A stretch of DNA of 64,000 nt from the NCBI GenBank assembly GCA_902524895.1, contig CABZFH010000002.1, positions 1 through 64,000 of the forward strand, given 5' to 3'. The DNA comes from an uncultured Alphaproteobacteria bacterium (GTDB taxonomy: Bacteria; Pseudomonadota; Alphaproteobacteria; Methylaequorales; Methylaequoraceae). Of the stretch, positions 38,913 through 48,803 are shown piece after piece (positions within the stretch are counted from its first letter, which is position 1; every line of letters starts with the position of its first letter). Position numbers and translations under genes: made by a program. Below the pieces are notes generated by a model. It searched no databases. It was not told the DNA's origin and saw nothing but the letters and a program-made list of their open reading frames with translations.

Positions 38913-40325
38913 TTACGACTTAATTGCACTAAAACATTTTAATGCTAACTCACGGGATTGTTTGATATCAACAATTGGATAGGGATAATCAAGACCAAGT
39001 TTAATACTGTTAGATTTCAATACTTCCTCGGGGGCAGCCCAAGGACAAAATAAATACTTAGAAGGTAGGTTTTTTAATTCAGGTATATATTTTTTTGTAT
39101 ATTCTCCATCTGTATCAAATTTTTCACCTTGAGAAATTGGATTAAAAATTCTGAAATAAGGGGCGGCATCAGCTCCAGTTCCAGCTACCCACTGCCAACC
39201 AACATTATTATTAGCAAGATCAGCATCTAACAGGCAATCCCAAAACCATTTTTCTCCCTCTTTCCAATGAATCAATAAGTTCTTTACTAAAAATGAGCCA
39301 ACTATCATCCGCACTCTATTATGCATATAACCAGTTTGCCACAACTCCCTCATACCAGCATCAACAATAGGATAACCTGTTAGGCCTTTTTGCCATTTAA
39401 CAAGGTGATCATTTTTATTTCTCCATGGAAACTTGTCAAATTTAACTTGTAAATTTTTTTTTGTGATTTGAGGAAAGTGATATAGTAAGTAATGTGAAAA
39501 TTCGCGCCATCCTAACTCACTTTTAAAATGTTGAACATTTTCATTTTGAATCAAGTTTTCACACTCATACCATAGCATATTCGGTGAAACTAATCCAAAA
39601 TGGATATATGGAGATAACCTTGACACATTATGTTTCGCAGGAAAATTTCTTCCAAGTTTATAATTTTGAATCTTCTTCTCAAAAAAATCTGCAACTTGAT
39701 TTTTCAGTGAATAATGATCAATTTTCCAAATTTTTTCAAATTTTCTGTACCAATTATTCTTTGGTAAAAGTTTTAACTTGTTTATTTCAAAATCATTAGA
39801 AATGTTTAAAAGATTAAATTTTTTAGATTTAATTGGATATCTTGGGGCTGCAGATTCTAAACAGCCTCTTTTATAATATGGAGAAAAAACTTTATAGGGT
39901 GTGTCATCTTTTTTTAAAACAGTCCATGGTTCCCATAACAAACTTCCATTAAACGATTTAACGTTTATTCCTTCATTTTCTAAAAATGATTTAATTTTCT
40001 TATCTCTTTTTATAGAACAAGGTTCGTAACACCTATTCCATGAAATATTTTTTATTTTAAAATCTTTAAGCAAACTTTCAAGAATTTCAAATGCGCAACC
40101 CTTAAATAAATGCAAACAATTATTTAGAATCGAATTTAGACTTTTTAGCGATTCATTTAAAAAATATTTTGAGGCTTGTCCAATTTTATCATCATTATTA
40201 ATTTCATCTAACACATAAATACACATAATTGGTTCTTCCAAAGAATTTAAATAGTCTAGAGAAGGATTATCTTCTATTCGAAGATCTCGACGAAACCAAT
40301 GAATTGAGATTGTTTTATCTAACAT
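38913..40325 (-). CDS. phrB: Deoxyribodipyrimidine photolyase PhrB (CPD class I)
   Basis: PhrB repairs cyclobutane pyrimidine dimers using blue light and FAD. The 470-residue protein begins ISIHWFRRDLRIEDNPSL. It contains LSPYIHFGLVSP and SELGWREFSHYLLYHFP, then GLTGYPIVDAGMRELWQTGY, MHNRVRMIVGSFLVKNLL and NNNVGWQWVAGTGADAAPYF. These are the standard FAD-binding and DNA-binding motifs of class I enzymes. It is upstream of the second photolyase-family gene in the same orientation with a five-base gap, so the two form an operon with DUF2256. This points to life in sunlit water. Confidence 0.95.
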   Translation of the reverse strand: MLDKTISIHWFRRDLRIEDNPSLDYLNSLEEPIMCIYVLDEINNDDKIGQASKYFLNESLKSLNSILNNCLHLFKGCAFEILESLLKDFKIKNISWNRCYEPCSIKRDKKIKSFLENEGINVKSFNGSLLWEPWTVLKKDDTPYKVFSPYYKRGCLESAAPRYPIKSKKFNLLNISNDFEINKLKLLPKNNWYRKFEKIWKIDHYSLKNQVADFFEKKIQNYKLGRNFPAKHNVSRLSPYIHFGLVSPNMLWYECENLIQNENVQHFKSELGWREFSHYLLYHFPQITKKNLQVKFDKFPWRNKNDHLVKWQKGLTGYPIVDAGMRELWQTGYMHNRVRMIVGSFLVKNLLIHWKEGEKWFWDCLLDADLANNNVGWQWVAGTGADAAPYFRIFNPISQGEKFDTDGEYTKKYIPELKNLPSKYLFCPWAAPEEVLKSNSIKLGLDYPYPIVDIKQSRELALKCFSAIKS

Positions 40326-40378
40326 ATATTTGAAATAGTAATTATAAAGATATATACAACATAAGTGAGTGAAAAAAA

Positions 40379-40813
40379 ATGGAAAGATTAATCTTAGAAT
40401 GTTTATTTTTAATAATAAATTTATTTCTTACAATTTTTTATGTAAGGCTTTTTAAAAATGTTGTAAATCTTAGAAGAAAATTTAAAATTCCACTTGGTTA
40501 TGACAAAAATATTGATCTACAAAGGGCTATTAGGGCACATTCGAATTTTATTGAATATGTTCCATTTTCTTTAATTTTAAGCATGTTTTTATACTTTCAT
40601 AACTATCTAATTTTTTGTTGTTTATCTTCATTCTTCTTACTTTTAGGCAGAACTTTGCATCATCGTGGTATTTCAAATAGCAAAGAAATAGAAACTAAAT
40701 ATCTGTTTCGTATGAGAGGTATGAAGTTTACCATGTGGTCTTATTATGTAAATATTATTGGAATAACAATTTACATAATTCAAACTTTTTATTTTTTTAT
40801 AAAAAATTATTAA
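40379..40813 (+). CDS. MAPEG family membrane protein
   Basis: The 144-residue protein has four hydrophobic segments. The MAPEG signature (RAIRAHSNFIEYVPFSLILS, about residues 51-70) is followed by LLGRTLHHRGIS. Bacterial MAPEG members such as YecN are glutathione-S-transferase-like inner membrane proteins of unclear substrate. It is transcribed divergently from phrB across 53 bases and is followed by tRNA-Ser on the opposite strand. There is no evidence about its biological role in this window. Confidence 0.85.
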   Translation: MERLILECLFLIINLFLTIFYVRLFKNVVNLRRKFKIPLGYDKNIDLQRAIRAHSNFIEYVPFSLILSMFLYFHNYLIFCCLSSFFLLLGRTLHHRGISNSKEIETKYLFRMRGMKFTMWSYYVNIIGITIYIIQTFYFFIKNY

Positions 40814-40816
40814 AAA

Positions 40817-40906
40817 TGGCGGATGGGGTGGGATTCGAACCCACGGAACGATTACTCGTTCGCCAAGTTAGCAACCTGGTACTTTCGGCCTCTCAGTCAC
40901 CCATCC
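40817..40906 (-). tRNA. tRNA-Ser(GCT)
   Basis: The minus strand forms a 90-base class II tRNA with encoded CCA (40817-40819) and discriminator G. The acceptor arm GGATGGG pairs with CCCATCC. The anticodon arm CCAGG/CTTGG holds the loop TTGCTAA, so the anticodon is GCT, reading serine AGC/AGU. A long variable arm (GCGAACGAGTAATCGTTC) and a GTGGG/CCCAC T arm with TTCGAAT are present. It lies between MAPEG and gatB. Confidence 0.96.
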
Positions 40907-40910
40907 TGAT

Positions 40911-42362
40911 TTATTTCTTTAATCGTTTAGTTAATAAAGTATTTACCATTTGTGGGTTAGCTTTTCCATTAGAAATTTTCATGATCTGACCAACAAAAAA
41001 ACCAAATAACTTTTCTTTACCAGATCTATATTCTTCAAGCATTTTTTGATTTTGGTCAAGAACTGTCTCAATCATATTAATAATTTCGTTTTCATCTGAT
41101 ATCTGTACCATACCCTTTTTTTTAACTAATTCTGAAGCTGACATATTTGATTCGATGAACTCTACAAAAAGTTCTTTTGCAAGTCTATTTGATAAAGTAC
41201 CATCATTTATTAAATCTAGTAATTCTCCAAATTTTTCTACAGATATAGCTGATTGGGGATTATCTAAGTTTTTTTTATTTAAATAAGAAAAGAGTTCCCC
41301 CGTTAGCCAGGTTACAACCATTTTGGGGTCTCTATCAGATACCAATTTCTCAAAATATTCAGCAACTTCTTTCTCAGATACTAAAATTTCGGCATCATAT
41401 TTTTTAATACCATAGGTTTCTATAAATCTTATTTTTTTTTTATCTGGCAATTCCGGAAGTTGCAACTTTAAGTCCTCTATCATTTTCTTTTCTAATATTA
41501 ATGGTGGCAAATCAGGATCTGGAAAATATCTGTAATCATGAGATTCCTCTTTGCTTCTCATTGCTCTTGTTTCTCCTTTTTGAGAATCGAATAACCTTGT
41601 CTGTTGTTCAACAATCTTTCCAGATTCTATTAATTTTACTTGTCTTCTTGCTTCATATTCTATTGCTTGTTGTATAAACTTTATAGAATTAATGTTTTTA
41701 ATTTCGCAACGAGTCCCTAATTCTGCATCGAACCTGCGAACAGAAACATTAACGTCTACCCGTAAATTTCCTTTTTCCATGTTACCGTCGCAACTACCTA
41801 AATATCTTAAAATTGATCGTAGTTTCTTAATGTATAAAGATACTTCTGAGGGACTTCTTAAATCTGGTTCAGAAACTATTTCCATAAGTGCACAACCTGA
41901 CCTATTTAAATCAATAAAGGAATTTTCAAAATCTTGATCATGAATACTTTTTCCAGCATCTTGTTCTAAATGTAATCTGGTAATACCAATTTTTTTTGTG
42001 CCCTCTTCTGCTTCTATAATTAAATGACCTGAACCAACTATAGGATTTTCAAATTGAGAAATCTGATAGCCTTGAGGAAGGTCAGGATAAAAATAATTCT
42101 TTCTATCAAATATAGATTTTAAATTAATCTTCGCATTTAATCCCAATCCAGTTATTACTGCTTGTTTAACACATTCTTGATTGATAACAGGAAGAGCTCC
42201 TGGCATACCTGCATCAATAAGATTTACTTGAGAGTTTGGTTCTGCTCCATAACCTGTTGAAGATGGAGAAAATAATTTCGACAATGAATTGATTTGTGCA
42301 TGGACTTCAAGTCCTAAAACAACCTCCCACTTAGATTCATGCCCTCGTATGAAATATGACAT
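40911..42362 (-). CDS. gatB: Asp-tRNA(Asn)/Glu-tRNA(Gln) amidotransferase subunit B
   Basis: GatB is the kinase/transfer subunit that activates misacylated Glu-tRNA(Gln) or Asp-tRNA(Asn). The 483-residue protein has the N-terminal GLEVHAQINSLSKLFS and DAGMPGALPVINQE. It then has DRKNYFYPDLPQGYQISQF, the metal-binding CEIKNINS, and DYRYFPDPDLPPL. The C-terminal helical tRNA-binding YqeY-like domain ends with NGKANPQMVNTLL. It is the last gene of the gatC-gatA-gatB operon, two bases after gatA. The assignment is certain. Confidence 0.97.
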   Translation of the reverse strand: MSYFIRGHESKWEVVLGLEVHAQINSLSKLFSPSSTGYGAEPNSQVNLIDAGMPGALPVINQECVKQAVITGLGLNAKINLKSIFDRKNYFYPDLPQGYQISQFENPIVGSGHLIIEAEEGTKKIGITRLHLEQDAGKSIHDQDFENSFIDLNRSGCALMEIVSEPDLRSPSEVSLYIKKLRSILRYLGSCDGNMEKGNLRVDVNVSVRRFDAELGTRCEIKNINSIKFIQQAIEYEARRQVKLIESGKIVEQQTRLFDSQKGETRAMRSKEESHDYRYFPDPDLPPLILEKKMIEDLKLQLPELPDKKKIRFIETYGIKKYDAEILVSEKEVAEYFEKLVSDRDPKMVVTWLTGELFSYLNKKNLDNPQSAISVEKFGELLDLINDGTLSNRLAKELFVEFIESNMSASELVKKKGMVQISDENEIINMIETVLDQNQKMLEEYRSGKEKLFGFFVGQIMKISNGKANPQMVNTLLTKRLKK

Positions 42363-42364
42363 AG

Positions 42365-43834
42365 CTAATTTTTTAGTTTGTTAAAATTTGATAATTGTTC
42401 TATGACAAATGCAGCTTTGAAACAAGTTTCTTCATCAAATGGTCTTGCTACTATTTGTAATCCAATAGGAAGACCTTCATCATTTAAACCAGATGGAACT
42501 GATATTGCTGGTAAACCAGCTAAACTTGCCGGTACTGTCAACACATCATTCAAATACATTTCTAGGGGGTCATCTTGTTTTTCTCCTATACCAAAAGCCA
42601 CGCCAGGTGTTGTGGGAGTTAGAATACAATCACATTTTTCAAATGCTTTAGAAAAATCATCTGAAATAAGTTTTCTAACTTTTAGTGCCTTCAAATAATA
42701 AGCATCATAATAACCGGCTGAAAGTACATAGGTACCAATCATTATTCTTCTTTTTACTTCATTGCCAAATCCAGATGCTCTAGTATTTTTATAAACCTCG
42801 TCTAAATCCTTACCTATTTCCCTTAATCCAAAACGAATACCATCATATCTTGCCAAATTTGCTGATGCTTCAGCAGGAGCCAAAATATAATATGTTGGTA
42901 ATGCAGATTGAGTATGAGGTAAATTAATTTCGATAATTTCAGCACCTTCAGATTTCAACCATTCAATTCCTTTTTGCCAATTATCATTTACGTTAGAATT
43001 TAAACCATCCACAATGTATTCATCTGGAATACCCACTCTTATGCCTTTAACTCCTAGTTTAACAATTTTAGGAAAGTCAGGAATTTCCATTTTTGAGCTA
43101 GTTGAATCTTTCTTGTCATAACTACACATCGATTTCAACATTATTGATGAATCCAAGACATCTTTAGTAATTGGTCCTGCTTGATCCAATGATGAAGCAA
43201 ACGCAATCATCCCAAATCTTGAACATCTTCCGTATGTTGGTTTCATACCAACAAGGCCACAAAAAGAAGCGGGTTGTCTTATTGAACCACCAGTGTCTGA
43301 TCCAGTAGCAGCTAAACACAAATCGGCTGCAACTGCTGAGGCAGAGCCACCTGATGATCCACCTGGAACCAATTTTTTGTCAATGTCATTTTTTGACTTC
43401 CATGGATTTACAACATTACCAAAAAAACTAGTTGTATTTGCAGAACCCATTGCAAATTCGTCTAAATTGGTTTTTCCTAACAAAACTGCCCCCTCTTCCC
43501 AAAGGTTTTTAGAAACAGTTGATTCATAAAATGGAATAAAATTTTTTAAAATTTTGGATCCTGCAGTTGTTTTAATTTGATTGGTACAAAATAAATCCTT
43601 CATGCCAATTGGAATTCCCTCCATTAAACCAATATCTTTTTTCAATTTATATTTTTCATCTGATATTTTTGACATTTTAAGGGCTTGATCGAATGTTTCT
43701 GTTATAAAACAATTTAAATTTTTAAAATTGGAAATCTTATCAAAAAAAAATTTTGTTAATTCTACAGATGATATAGATCTATTTAACAATAATTCTTTTG
43801 CCTGCGAGATAGTTAGATCCGATAAATTGCTCAT
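42365..43834 (-). CDS. gatA: Asp-tRNA(Asn)/Glu-tRNA(Gln) amidotransferase subunit A
   Basis: GatA is the amidase-signature glutaminase subunit that supplies ammonia for transamidation. The catalytic Lys-Ser-Ser triad is seen in [12 protein letters not shown] (about residues 71-82) and in [17 protein letters not shown] with [16 protein letters not shown]. The 489-residue length is normal. It overlaps the gatC stop by four bases and precedes gatB by two, a tight operon. With gatB and gatC it implies indirect synthesis of Gln-tRNA and/or Asn-tRNA in this organism. Confidence 0.97.
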   Translation of the reverse strand: MSNLSDLTISQAKELLLNRSISSVELTKFFFDKISNFKNLNCFITETFDQALKMSKISDEKYKLKKDIGLMEGIPIGMKDLFCTNQIKTTAGSKILKNFIPFYESTVSKNLWEEGAVLLGKTNLDEFAMGSANTTSFFGNVVNPWKSKNDIDKKLVPGGSSGGSASAVAADLCLAATGSDTGGSIRQPASFCGLVGMKPTYGRCSRFGMIAFASSLDQAGPITKDVLDSSIMLKSMCSYDKKDSTSSKMEIPDFPKIVKLGVKGIRVGIPDEYIVDGLNSNVNDNWQKGIEWLKSEGAEIIEINLPHTQSALPTYYILAPAEASANLARYDGIRFGLREIGKDLDEVYKNTRASGFGNEVKRRIMIGTYVLSAGYYDAYYLKALKVRKLISDDFSKAFEKCDCILTPTTPGVAFGIGEKQDDPLEMYLNDVLTVPASLAGLPAISVPSGLNDEGLPIGLQIVARPFDEETCFKAAFVIEQLSNFNKLKN

Positions 43835-44115
43835 TCAATTACCTTTGGAACCACAAAGAAATTTTCTTTTTTGTCTGGTGCGTTTGATAAAATTTCATCA
43901 GTGTTAGTTAGTTCTACCTTGTCGTCTCGCATTTTCATATTTTCATTAAATACTGACAACATAGGTTCTACCATTTTGGTATCAACTTTTTTCAAATCAT
44001 CTACCCAATCAAGAATTTTATTTAGCTCATGTTTTAAATTTTCTGATTCTTTTTCTGATAAATTTATCTTTGACAAATTTGCAATTTTTTTAACTACTGA
44101 ATTATCTATAGACAT
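43831..44115 (-). CDS. gatC: Asp-tRNA(Asn)/Glu-tRNA(Gln) amidotransferase subunit C
   Basis: GatC is the small subunit that wraps the GatA-GatB interface. The 94-residue protein shows the family pattern: [20 protein letters not shown], a central helix, [20 protein letters not shown], then [10 protein letters not shown] and the C-terminal [16 protein letters not shown]. The gene opens the gatCAB operon and overlaps gatA by four bases. It is divergent from ruvX across about 54 bases. The family assignment is secure. Confidence 0.95.
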   Translation of the reverse strand: MSIDNSVVKKIANLSKINLSEKESENLKHELNKILDWVDDLKKVDTKMVEPMLSVFNENMKMRDDKVELTNTDEILSNAPDKKENFFVVPKVIE

Positions 44116-44169
44116 TATTAATTTTTAATTTTTTTTTGGAATCTATATTGTGTATAAATATCATTCAAG

Positions 44170-44661
44170 ATGATAATCTGCAATATAAATGAATTTTTAA
44201 ATAAAATTAGTTCTAATTCTAAACAGTTAATGTGTATTGATCTGGGAAAAAAGAAAACTGGTGTGGCTTTTTCTGATCCAAATAGAAAGTTCTCTCTTGC
44301 ATCAACTATCATAAAAAAGACTGGATTAGAATTAATCAATGAACTAAGACTTAAAGTTCTTGAATATGATGTGGTTGGTATCATAATGGGATTACCACTA
44401 AATGATGATGATACACTTAATAAAAAATGCCAGTCAATAAAAGATATTACGAAAAATCTAGATTTTATATTTAATACTAATAATATAGACCTACCAATTT
44501 GTTATTGGGATGAGAGTTTTTCAACTGAAACAGCATTTGAAGAGGTAATACCAATTATTGGAAATAAACGTAAACAAAAAAAAGTGATTGATAAATTTGC
44601 AGCCAAGGTTATTTTGCAAGATTTTTTGGATTTTAAAAATAAATATGAAGAAAATAATTAA
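44170..44661 (+). CDS. ruvX: Holliday junction resolvase-like protein RuvX/YqgF
   Basis: The 163-residue protein has the RNase H-like YqgF fold. The first catalytic Asp is in LMCIDLGKKKTGVAFSD (about residues 20-36), the GIIMGLPLN loop follows strand 4, DESFSTETA carries the second acid, and IDKFAAKVILQDFLD the last. The family is proposed to resolve Holliday junctions and to process pre-16S rRNA. Its extended N-terminus (about 18 residues before the catalytic strand) is somewhat long. The last 17 bases overlap the CoA-transferase gene. It is divergent from gatC. Confidence 0.92.
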   Translation: MIICNINEFLNKISSNSKQLMCIDLGKKKTGVAFSDPNRKFSLASTIIKKTGLELINELRLKVLEYDVVGIIMGLPLNDDDTLNKKCQSIKDITKNLDFIFNTNNIDLPICYWDESFSTETAFEEVIPIIGNKRKQKKVIDKFAAKVILQDFLDFKNKYEENN

Positions 44662-45868
44662 CCAACCTCTAGAGGGTATAAATGTCTTTGATTTAACCAG
44701 AGTTCTTGCAGGACCGACCTGTACTCAAGTTTTAGGTGATTTAGGAGCAAACATTATTAAGGTTGAAAGACCAATGTCTGGTGATGATTCGAGAAATCTA
44801 GGTCCACCTTACTTAGATGTTGAAAATTTAAATCCTCAAGAAAGCGCATATTATTTAAGTGTTAATAGAAATAAAAATTCAGTAACCATAGATTTGACAA
44901 GTAAAAAAGGTCAGCAACTTGCTAGGGAACTTATTAAAAAATGTGATGTTGTTGTGGAAAATTTTAGAGCAGGAAATTTAAAACAATATGGTTTAGATTA
45001 TAAAAGTCTTAAAAAAATTAAACCAAATTTAATCTACTGTTCTATAACTGGATTTGGACAAACCGGACCATATGCATCAAGAGGTGGATATGATTATTTG
45101 GTTCAAGCTCTAGGCGGAATAATGAGTATTACTGGTCAAGAAAATGGTGATCCTACAAAAATAGGTGTTGGAGTTTCTGATATAATCACAGGTTTATATT
45201 CGTGTATTGCAATATTATCTGCTTTAAGATTTAGAGAAAAAACAAGTAAAGGTCAACAAATTGATGTTTCACTTCTTGACTCACAAGTTTCTTGGTTAAG
45301 TTACGTGGCCCAAAGCTATCTTATATCAAATATTATTCCAATGAGACTTGGAAACGATCACCCTTCTATTGTTCCTTATCAAACTGTAAAAGCCAAAGAT
45401 GGATTGATGGTTATTGCAATTGCTAATGACAATCAATTTAAAAAATTTTGTAAATTTGCAAAACTAGATGATTTGTTTTTAGATGAAAAGTTTAAAACCA
45501 ATTCTAAAAGAGTAAAAAATAGAAAACCTTTGAATAATATCTTAAAAAAAGTTTTTATGAAGAAAACAATCAAACAATGGGTTGATGGACTTGTAAAACT
45601 TAATGTACCATGTGGACCTATAAATAATATCAAACAAGTATTTGATGATCCACAGGTCATCTCACGAAACATGAAAATTTCAATGAAACACAAAAAATTT
45701 AAAAAAAATATAGACTTGATTGCCAGTCCTATAAATCTTGAAAAGTCACCAGTTGCGTATAAGAAATCACCACCTGTATTGGGAGAAGATACAAATGAAA
45801 TTTTAAAAAAATTTCTCAAATTAGAAAATGATGAAATAAAACAATTAAGAAAAGAAAAAATTATTTAG
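44645..45868 (+). CDS. Family III CoA-transferase (CaiB/BaiF type)
   Basis: The 407-residue protein is a family III CoA-transferase that moves CoA between carboxylic acids. Diagnostic parts are LEGINVFDLTRVLAGPTCTQ at the start, LGANIIKVERP and VVVENFRAGNLKQYGLDY. GFGQTGPYASRGGYDYLVQA follows, and the catalytic Asp lies in VSLLDSQVSW. The ATG at 44645 is chosen since it gives the standard N-terminus; a longer frame from 44588 would lie wholly inside ruvX. It overlaps ruvX by 17 bases. Candidate substrates such as succinate or formyl/oxalyl acids cannot be separated by eye. Confidence 0.9.
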   Translation: MKKIINQPLEGINVFDLTRVLAGPTCTQVLGDLGANIIKVERPMSGDDSRNLGPPYLDVENLNPQESAYYLSVNRNKNSVTIDLTSKKGQQLARELIKKCDVVVENFRAGNLKQYGLDYKSLKKIKPNLIYCSITGFGQTGPYASRGGYDYLVQALGGIMSITGQENGDPTKIGVGVSDIITGLYSCIAILSALRFREKTSKGQQIDVSLLDSQVSWLSYVAQSYLISNIIPMRLGNDHPSIVPYQTVKAKDGLMVIAIANDNQFKKFCKFAKLDDLFLDEKFKTNSKRVKNRKPLNNILKKVFMKKTIKQWVDGLVKLNVPCGPINNIKQVFDDPQVISRNMKISMKHKKFKKNIDLIASPINLEKSPVAYKKSPPVLGEDTNEILKKFLKLENDEIKQLRKEKII

Positions 45869-45914
45869 AAATCAATATTGATGAATCCTTTAAACAATGT
45901 AAGATATTTTGTTA

Positions 45915-46853
45915 ATGACAGAGGATAATAGAAAAAAAAAATTTCCTCACAAACATCTCTTAGGTATTGAGGGGTTAGAACCACCATCAATTAATTATTT
46001 AATTAATCTATCACAACAATTTGTAGATGAACTAAAATTATCATCAAATAAACTTAGTTTTTTAAAAAATAAGACATGTATTAACTTATTTTTTGAAAAT
46101 TCAACACGAACACGAACATCTTTTGAATTAGCAGGAAAAAAACTAGGAGCAGATATACTCAATATTTCTCTTGGTTCAAGTTCAATAAAAAAAGGAGAAA
46201 CTTTAATTGATACAGCGATGACACTAAATGCGATGCAACCTAATATAATTGTTGTAAGACATAACGATGCTGGAGCAGTAAAACTACTCTCAGAAAAGGT
46301 TAATTGTAGTGTCATCAATGCTGGCGATGGTCCTCATGAACACCCAACTCAAGCATTGTTGGATGCTCTTACAATCTTAAGAAGAAAGAAAACCATAAGT
46401 GGCCTAAAAGTAGCAATTTGCGGAGATATACTTCATAGTAGGGTTGCTCGATCAAATATTCATTTGTTAAATACATTAGGTGCTGAAGTTCGTGTAATTG
46501 CACCAGCTACTTTAATTCCAAACCATATTGAAAATATGGGAGTAAAAATTTTTTACAATATGAAAATGGGTCTTAAAGAAGTTGATATTATAATCATGTT
46601 GAGACTTCAATTAGAAAGAATGTCGGGTTCATATGTTCCATCAATTCGTGAATATTTTAGGTTCTATGGTTTAGACAGGGAAAAGTTAAAGTTTGCTAAA
46701 TCTGATGCTTTAATCCTTCATCCTGGACCAATGAACAGGGGGGTTGAGATTGATTCAGAATTAGCTGATGATATTGACAGGTCAGCTATTTTTGAACAAG
46801 TCCAAATGGGAGTTGCGGTAAGAATGGCATGTCTTAAAGCATTACTAGAATAA
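45915..46853 (+). CDS. pyrB: Aspartate carbamoyltransferase catalytic subunit
   Basis: PyrB joins carbamoyl phosphate and aspartate in pyrimidine synthesis. The 312-residue protein has the carbamoyl-phosphate motif [20 protein letters not shown] and the [11 protein letters not shown] segment. It also has [15 protein letters not shown], the substrate-binding MLRLQLERM and the C-terminal [14 protein letters not shown]. The ATG at 45915 is preferred over a TTG at 45909. Its stop overlaps the pyrC start by one base. The pyrB-pyrC pairing without a regulatory pyrI is the arrangement of the ATCase-dihydroorotase complexes in many bacteria. Confidence 0.96.
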   Translation: MTEDNRKKKFPHKHLLGIEGLEPPSINYLINLSQQFVDELKLSSNKLSFLKNKTCINLFFENSTRTRTSFELAGKKLGADILNISLGSSSIKKGETLIDTAMTLNAMQPNIIVVRHNDAGAVKLLSEKVNCSVINAGDGPHEHPTQALLDALTILRRKKTISGLKVAICGDILHSRVARSNIHLLNTLGAEVRVIAPATLIPNHIENMGVKIFYNMKMGLKEVDIIIMLRLQLERMSGSYVPSIREYFRFYGLDREKLKFAKSDALILHPGPMNRGVEIDSELADDIDRSAIFEQVQMGVAVRMACLKALLE

Positions 46854-48172
46854 TGGAGAAAAAAATATTTAATTTAGATAAAAAAACAGAAAAAAATTTC
46901 GCCCTTTTAAACGCAAACATTATACTACCTAATAAGGAATTGAAAAATAGTGGTCTTTTAATCGAAAATAAAACCATTAAAGATTTTGGTGATCATGTAA
47001 ATGCAAAGAAATTAAATAACTTTGAAATTATAGATTGTAAAGGATTGACTATTGCACCAGGAATTGTAGATTTGAGAGTACAAATTAGGGAACCTGGTCA
47101 AGAACATAAAGAAACCATTAAAAGCGCTTCCAAATCTGCAGTCTGTGGAGGAATTACTTCATTTATTTGTTTGCCTAATACTAACCCAGTTATTGATCGG
47201 CCTGCATTAATAAACTCAATAAAAAGAAAAGCAAGAGAAGTAGCATTAGCGAAAATTTTTTGCACTGGGTCGATTACGAGAGACTTAAAAGGAAAAGAAA
47301 TTTCTGAATTACAATTGATGCATGAATCTGGAGCCTTAGGATTTACTGACGCTATAAAAGCAGTTGCTGACACAAGAGTTATGAGAAGAGCGCTTACTTA
47401 TGCCAAATCATTTGATGGATTAATTATTCAACATCCTGAGGAAATTTCTCTAAGTAATGAGGGAGTGGTAAATGAAGGGGAAATTTCAACTAGACTAGGA
47501 TTAAAGGGTATTCCATCATACACCGAAGCTATGATGATTCAAAGAGATTTATGGTTGGTAAGAGAAACCAAATCAAAATATCATGCCAGTCATATATCTA
47601 CAAGTTCTGCTGTACAAATTATTAGACAAGCTAAAGATGAGGGACTAAAGGTTACTTGTGATACTGCACCCCCATATTTCGTGCTAAATGAGTTGGCTAT
47701 TGAAAATTATAGAACATTTGCGAAACTGTCTCCTCCATTAAGAAATGAAAGTGACAGACTTGCTATTATCGAAGGTTTGAAAGATGGTACTATTGACGCT
47801 ATTGTTTCTGATCATACTCCACAGGATCAAGATGCAAAAAGATTACCCTTTAATCAAGCCGAATATGGTGCTGTTGGTCTAGAAACTTTGCTCAGTTTAT
47901 CTTTATCTTTAGTAAAAACATATGATTTGGATATTTGTAAAGTTATTTCATTATTGACTAATAATCCAGCAAAAATTATTGGTCTTAGAAGCGGAGAAAT
48001 AAAAAAAGGTGCGAAGGCAGACATAATAGTTTTTGATTCAGAAAAACCATGGAAAATTAATCCTGAAAAATTTTACAGCAAATCAAAAAATACACCTTTT
48101 GATGGCATGTTAGTTGAAGGAAAAAACCTGATGACTTTTATTGATGGCAGATTAGTTTTTGATATAAGATGA
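46853..48172 (+). CDS. pyrC: Dihydroorotase-like protein linked to PyrB (zinc HxH missing)
   Basis: The 439-residue amidohydrolase follows pyrB directly and matches the class I dihydroorotase family. Matching segments are GLTIAPGIVDLRVQIREPG (about residues 64-82), CLPNTNPVI, GALGFTDAIKAV and IIQHPEE. Further on are YHASHISTSSAV, IVSDHTPQDQDAK and FNQAEYGAVGLETLL. The usual zinc-binding DxHxHxR is DLRVQIR here, so both His of HxH are replaced. In Pseudomonas a similarly altered PyrC' serves as a structural partner of PyrB while another PyrC does catalysis. Whether this protein is active cannot be decided here. Start and stop overlap pyrB and plsY. Confidence 0.88.
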   Translation: MEKKIFNLDKKTEKNFALLNANIILPNKELKNSGLLIENKTIKDFGDHVNAKKLNNFEIIDCKGLTIAPGIVDLRVQIREPGQEHKETIKSASKSAVCGGITSFICLPNTNPVIDRPALINSIKRKAREVALAKIFCTGSITRDLKGKEISELQLMHESGALGFTDAIKAVADTRVMRRALTYAKSFDGLIIQHPEEISLSNEGVVNEGEISTRLGLKGIPSYTEAMMIQRDLWLVRETKSKYHASHISTSSAVQIIRQAKDEGLKVTCDTAPPYFVLNELAIENYRTFAKLSPPLRNESDRLAIIEGLKDGTIDAIVSDHTPQDQDAKRLPFNQAEYGAVGLETLLSLSLSLVKTYDLDICKVISLLTNNPAKIIGLRSGEIKKGAKADIIVFDSEKPWKINPEKFYSKSKNTPFDGMLVEGKNLMTFIDGRLVFDIR

Positions 48173-48753
48173 TTTTTTATGCTATAATTTTTTTAAGCTA
48201 CCTAATTGGATCAATCCCATTTGGTTTAGTAATTTCAAATATTAATAAAAAAAAAGATCCCAGATTACACGGATCTAGAAATATTGGCGCAACAAATGTT
48301 TTAAGATTGAGTGGCTTGAAATTAGGACTTTTGACTTTATTTTTAGATTTTGCAAAGTCCATTATAACTTTGAAACTTATCATTTCAATAAATCCAGATT
48401 TCTTTTCAAGTGCGTCTATTGCTTTATTTTTGGGTCATGTTTTTCCAATATGGTTAAAATTTAAAGGCGGGAAAGGTATCGCCGTATTTATTGGAATTAG
48501 CTTTTCTATTTCTTTAATCCATGGTTTATTTTTTTTGATTACTTGGGTTATTACAGCATTCTTGACAAAGTACTCTTCTCTATCTGCATTAGTTGCTTCA
48601 ATTTCAATATTAGGATATAATATGTTTATAGATTCTAATTCTTTTTCTGTTCTATTATTAATTCTTAATATTTTTATATTCATTAAACACAAAGAAAACA
48701 TTATTCGGATTTTGAATAAAAAAGAATCCAAAATAAAATTAAAAATAAATTAA
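48169..48753 (+). CDS. plsY: Glycerol-3-phosphate acyltransferase PlsY
   Basis: PlsY makes lysophosphatidic acid from acyl-phosphate and glycerol-3-phosphate at the inner membrane. The 194-residue protein has about five or six hydrophobic segments. The first catalytic loop is DPRLHGSRNIGATNVLRLSG (about residues 31-50), and the second phosphate-binding loop is LKFKGGKGIAVFIG. Both are intact. It overlaps pyrC by four bases (ATGA), so it belongs to the pyrB-pyrC-plsY operon, a common arrangement in alphaproteobacteria. The assignment is certain. Confidence 0.95.
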   Translation: MIFYAIIFLSYLIGSIPFGLVISNINKKKDPRLHGSRNIGATNVLRLSGLKLGLLTLFLDFAKSIITLKLIISINPDFFSSASIALFLGHVFPIWLKFKGGKGIAVFIGISFSISLIHGLFFLITWVITAFLTKYSSLSALVASISILGYNMFIDSNSFSVLLLILNIFIFIKHKENIIRILNKKESKIKLKIN

Positions 48754-48803
48754 ATTTTGACAAATTTTTTTTCGAAATTATAAAATATTGAAATGTGATT
48801 AAT

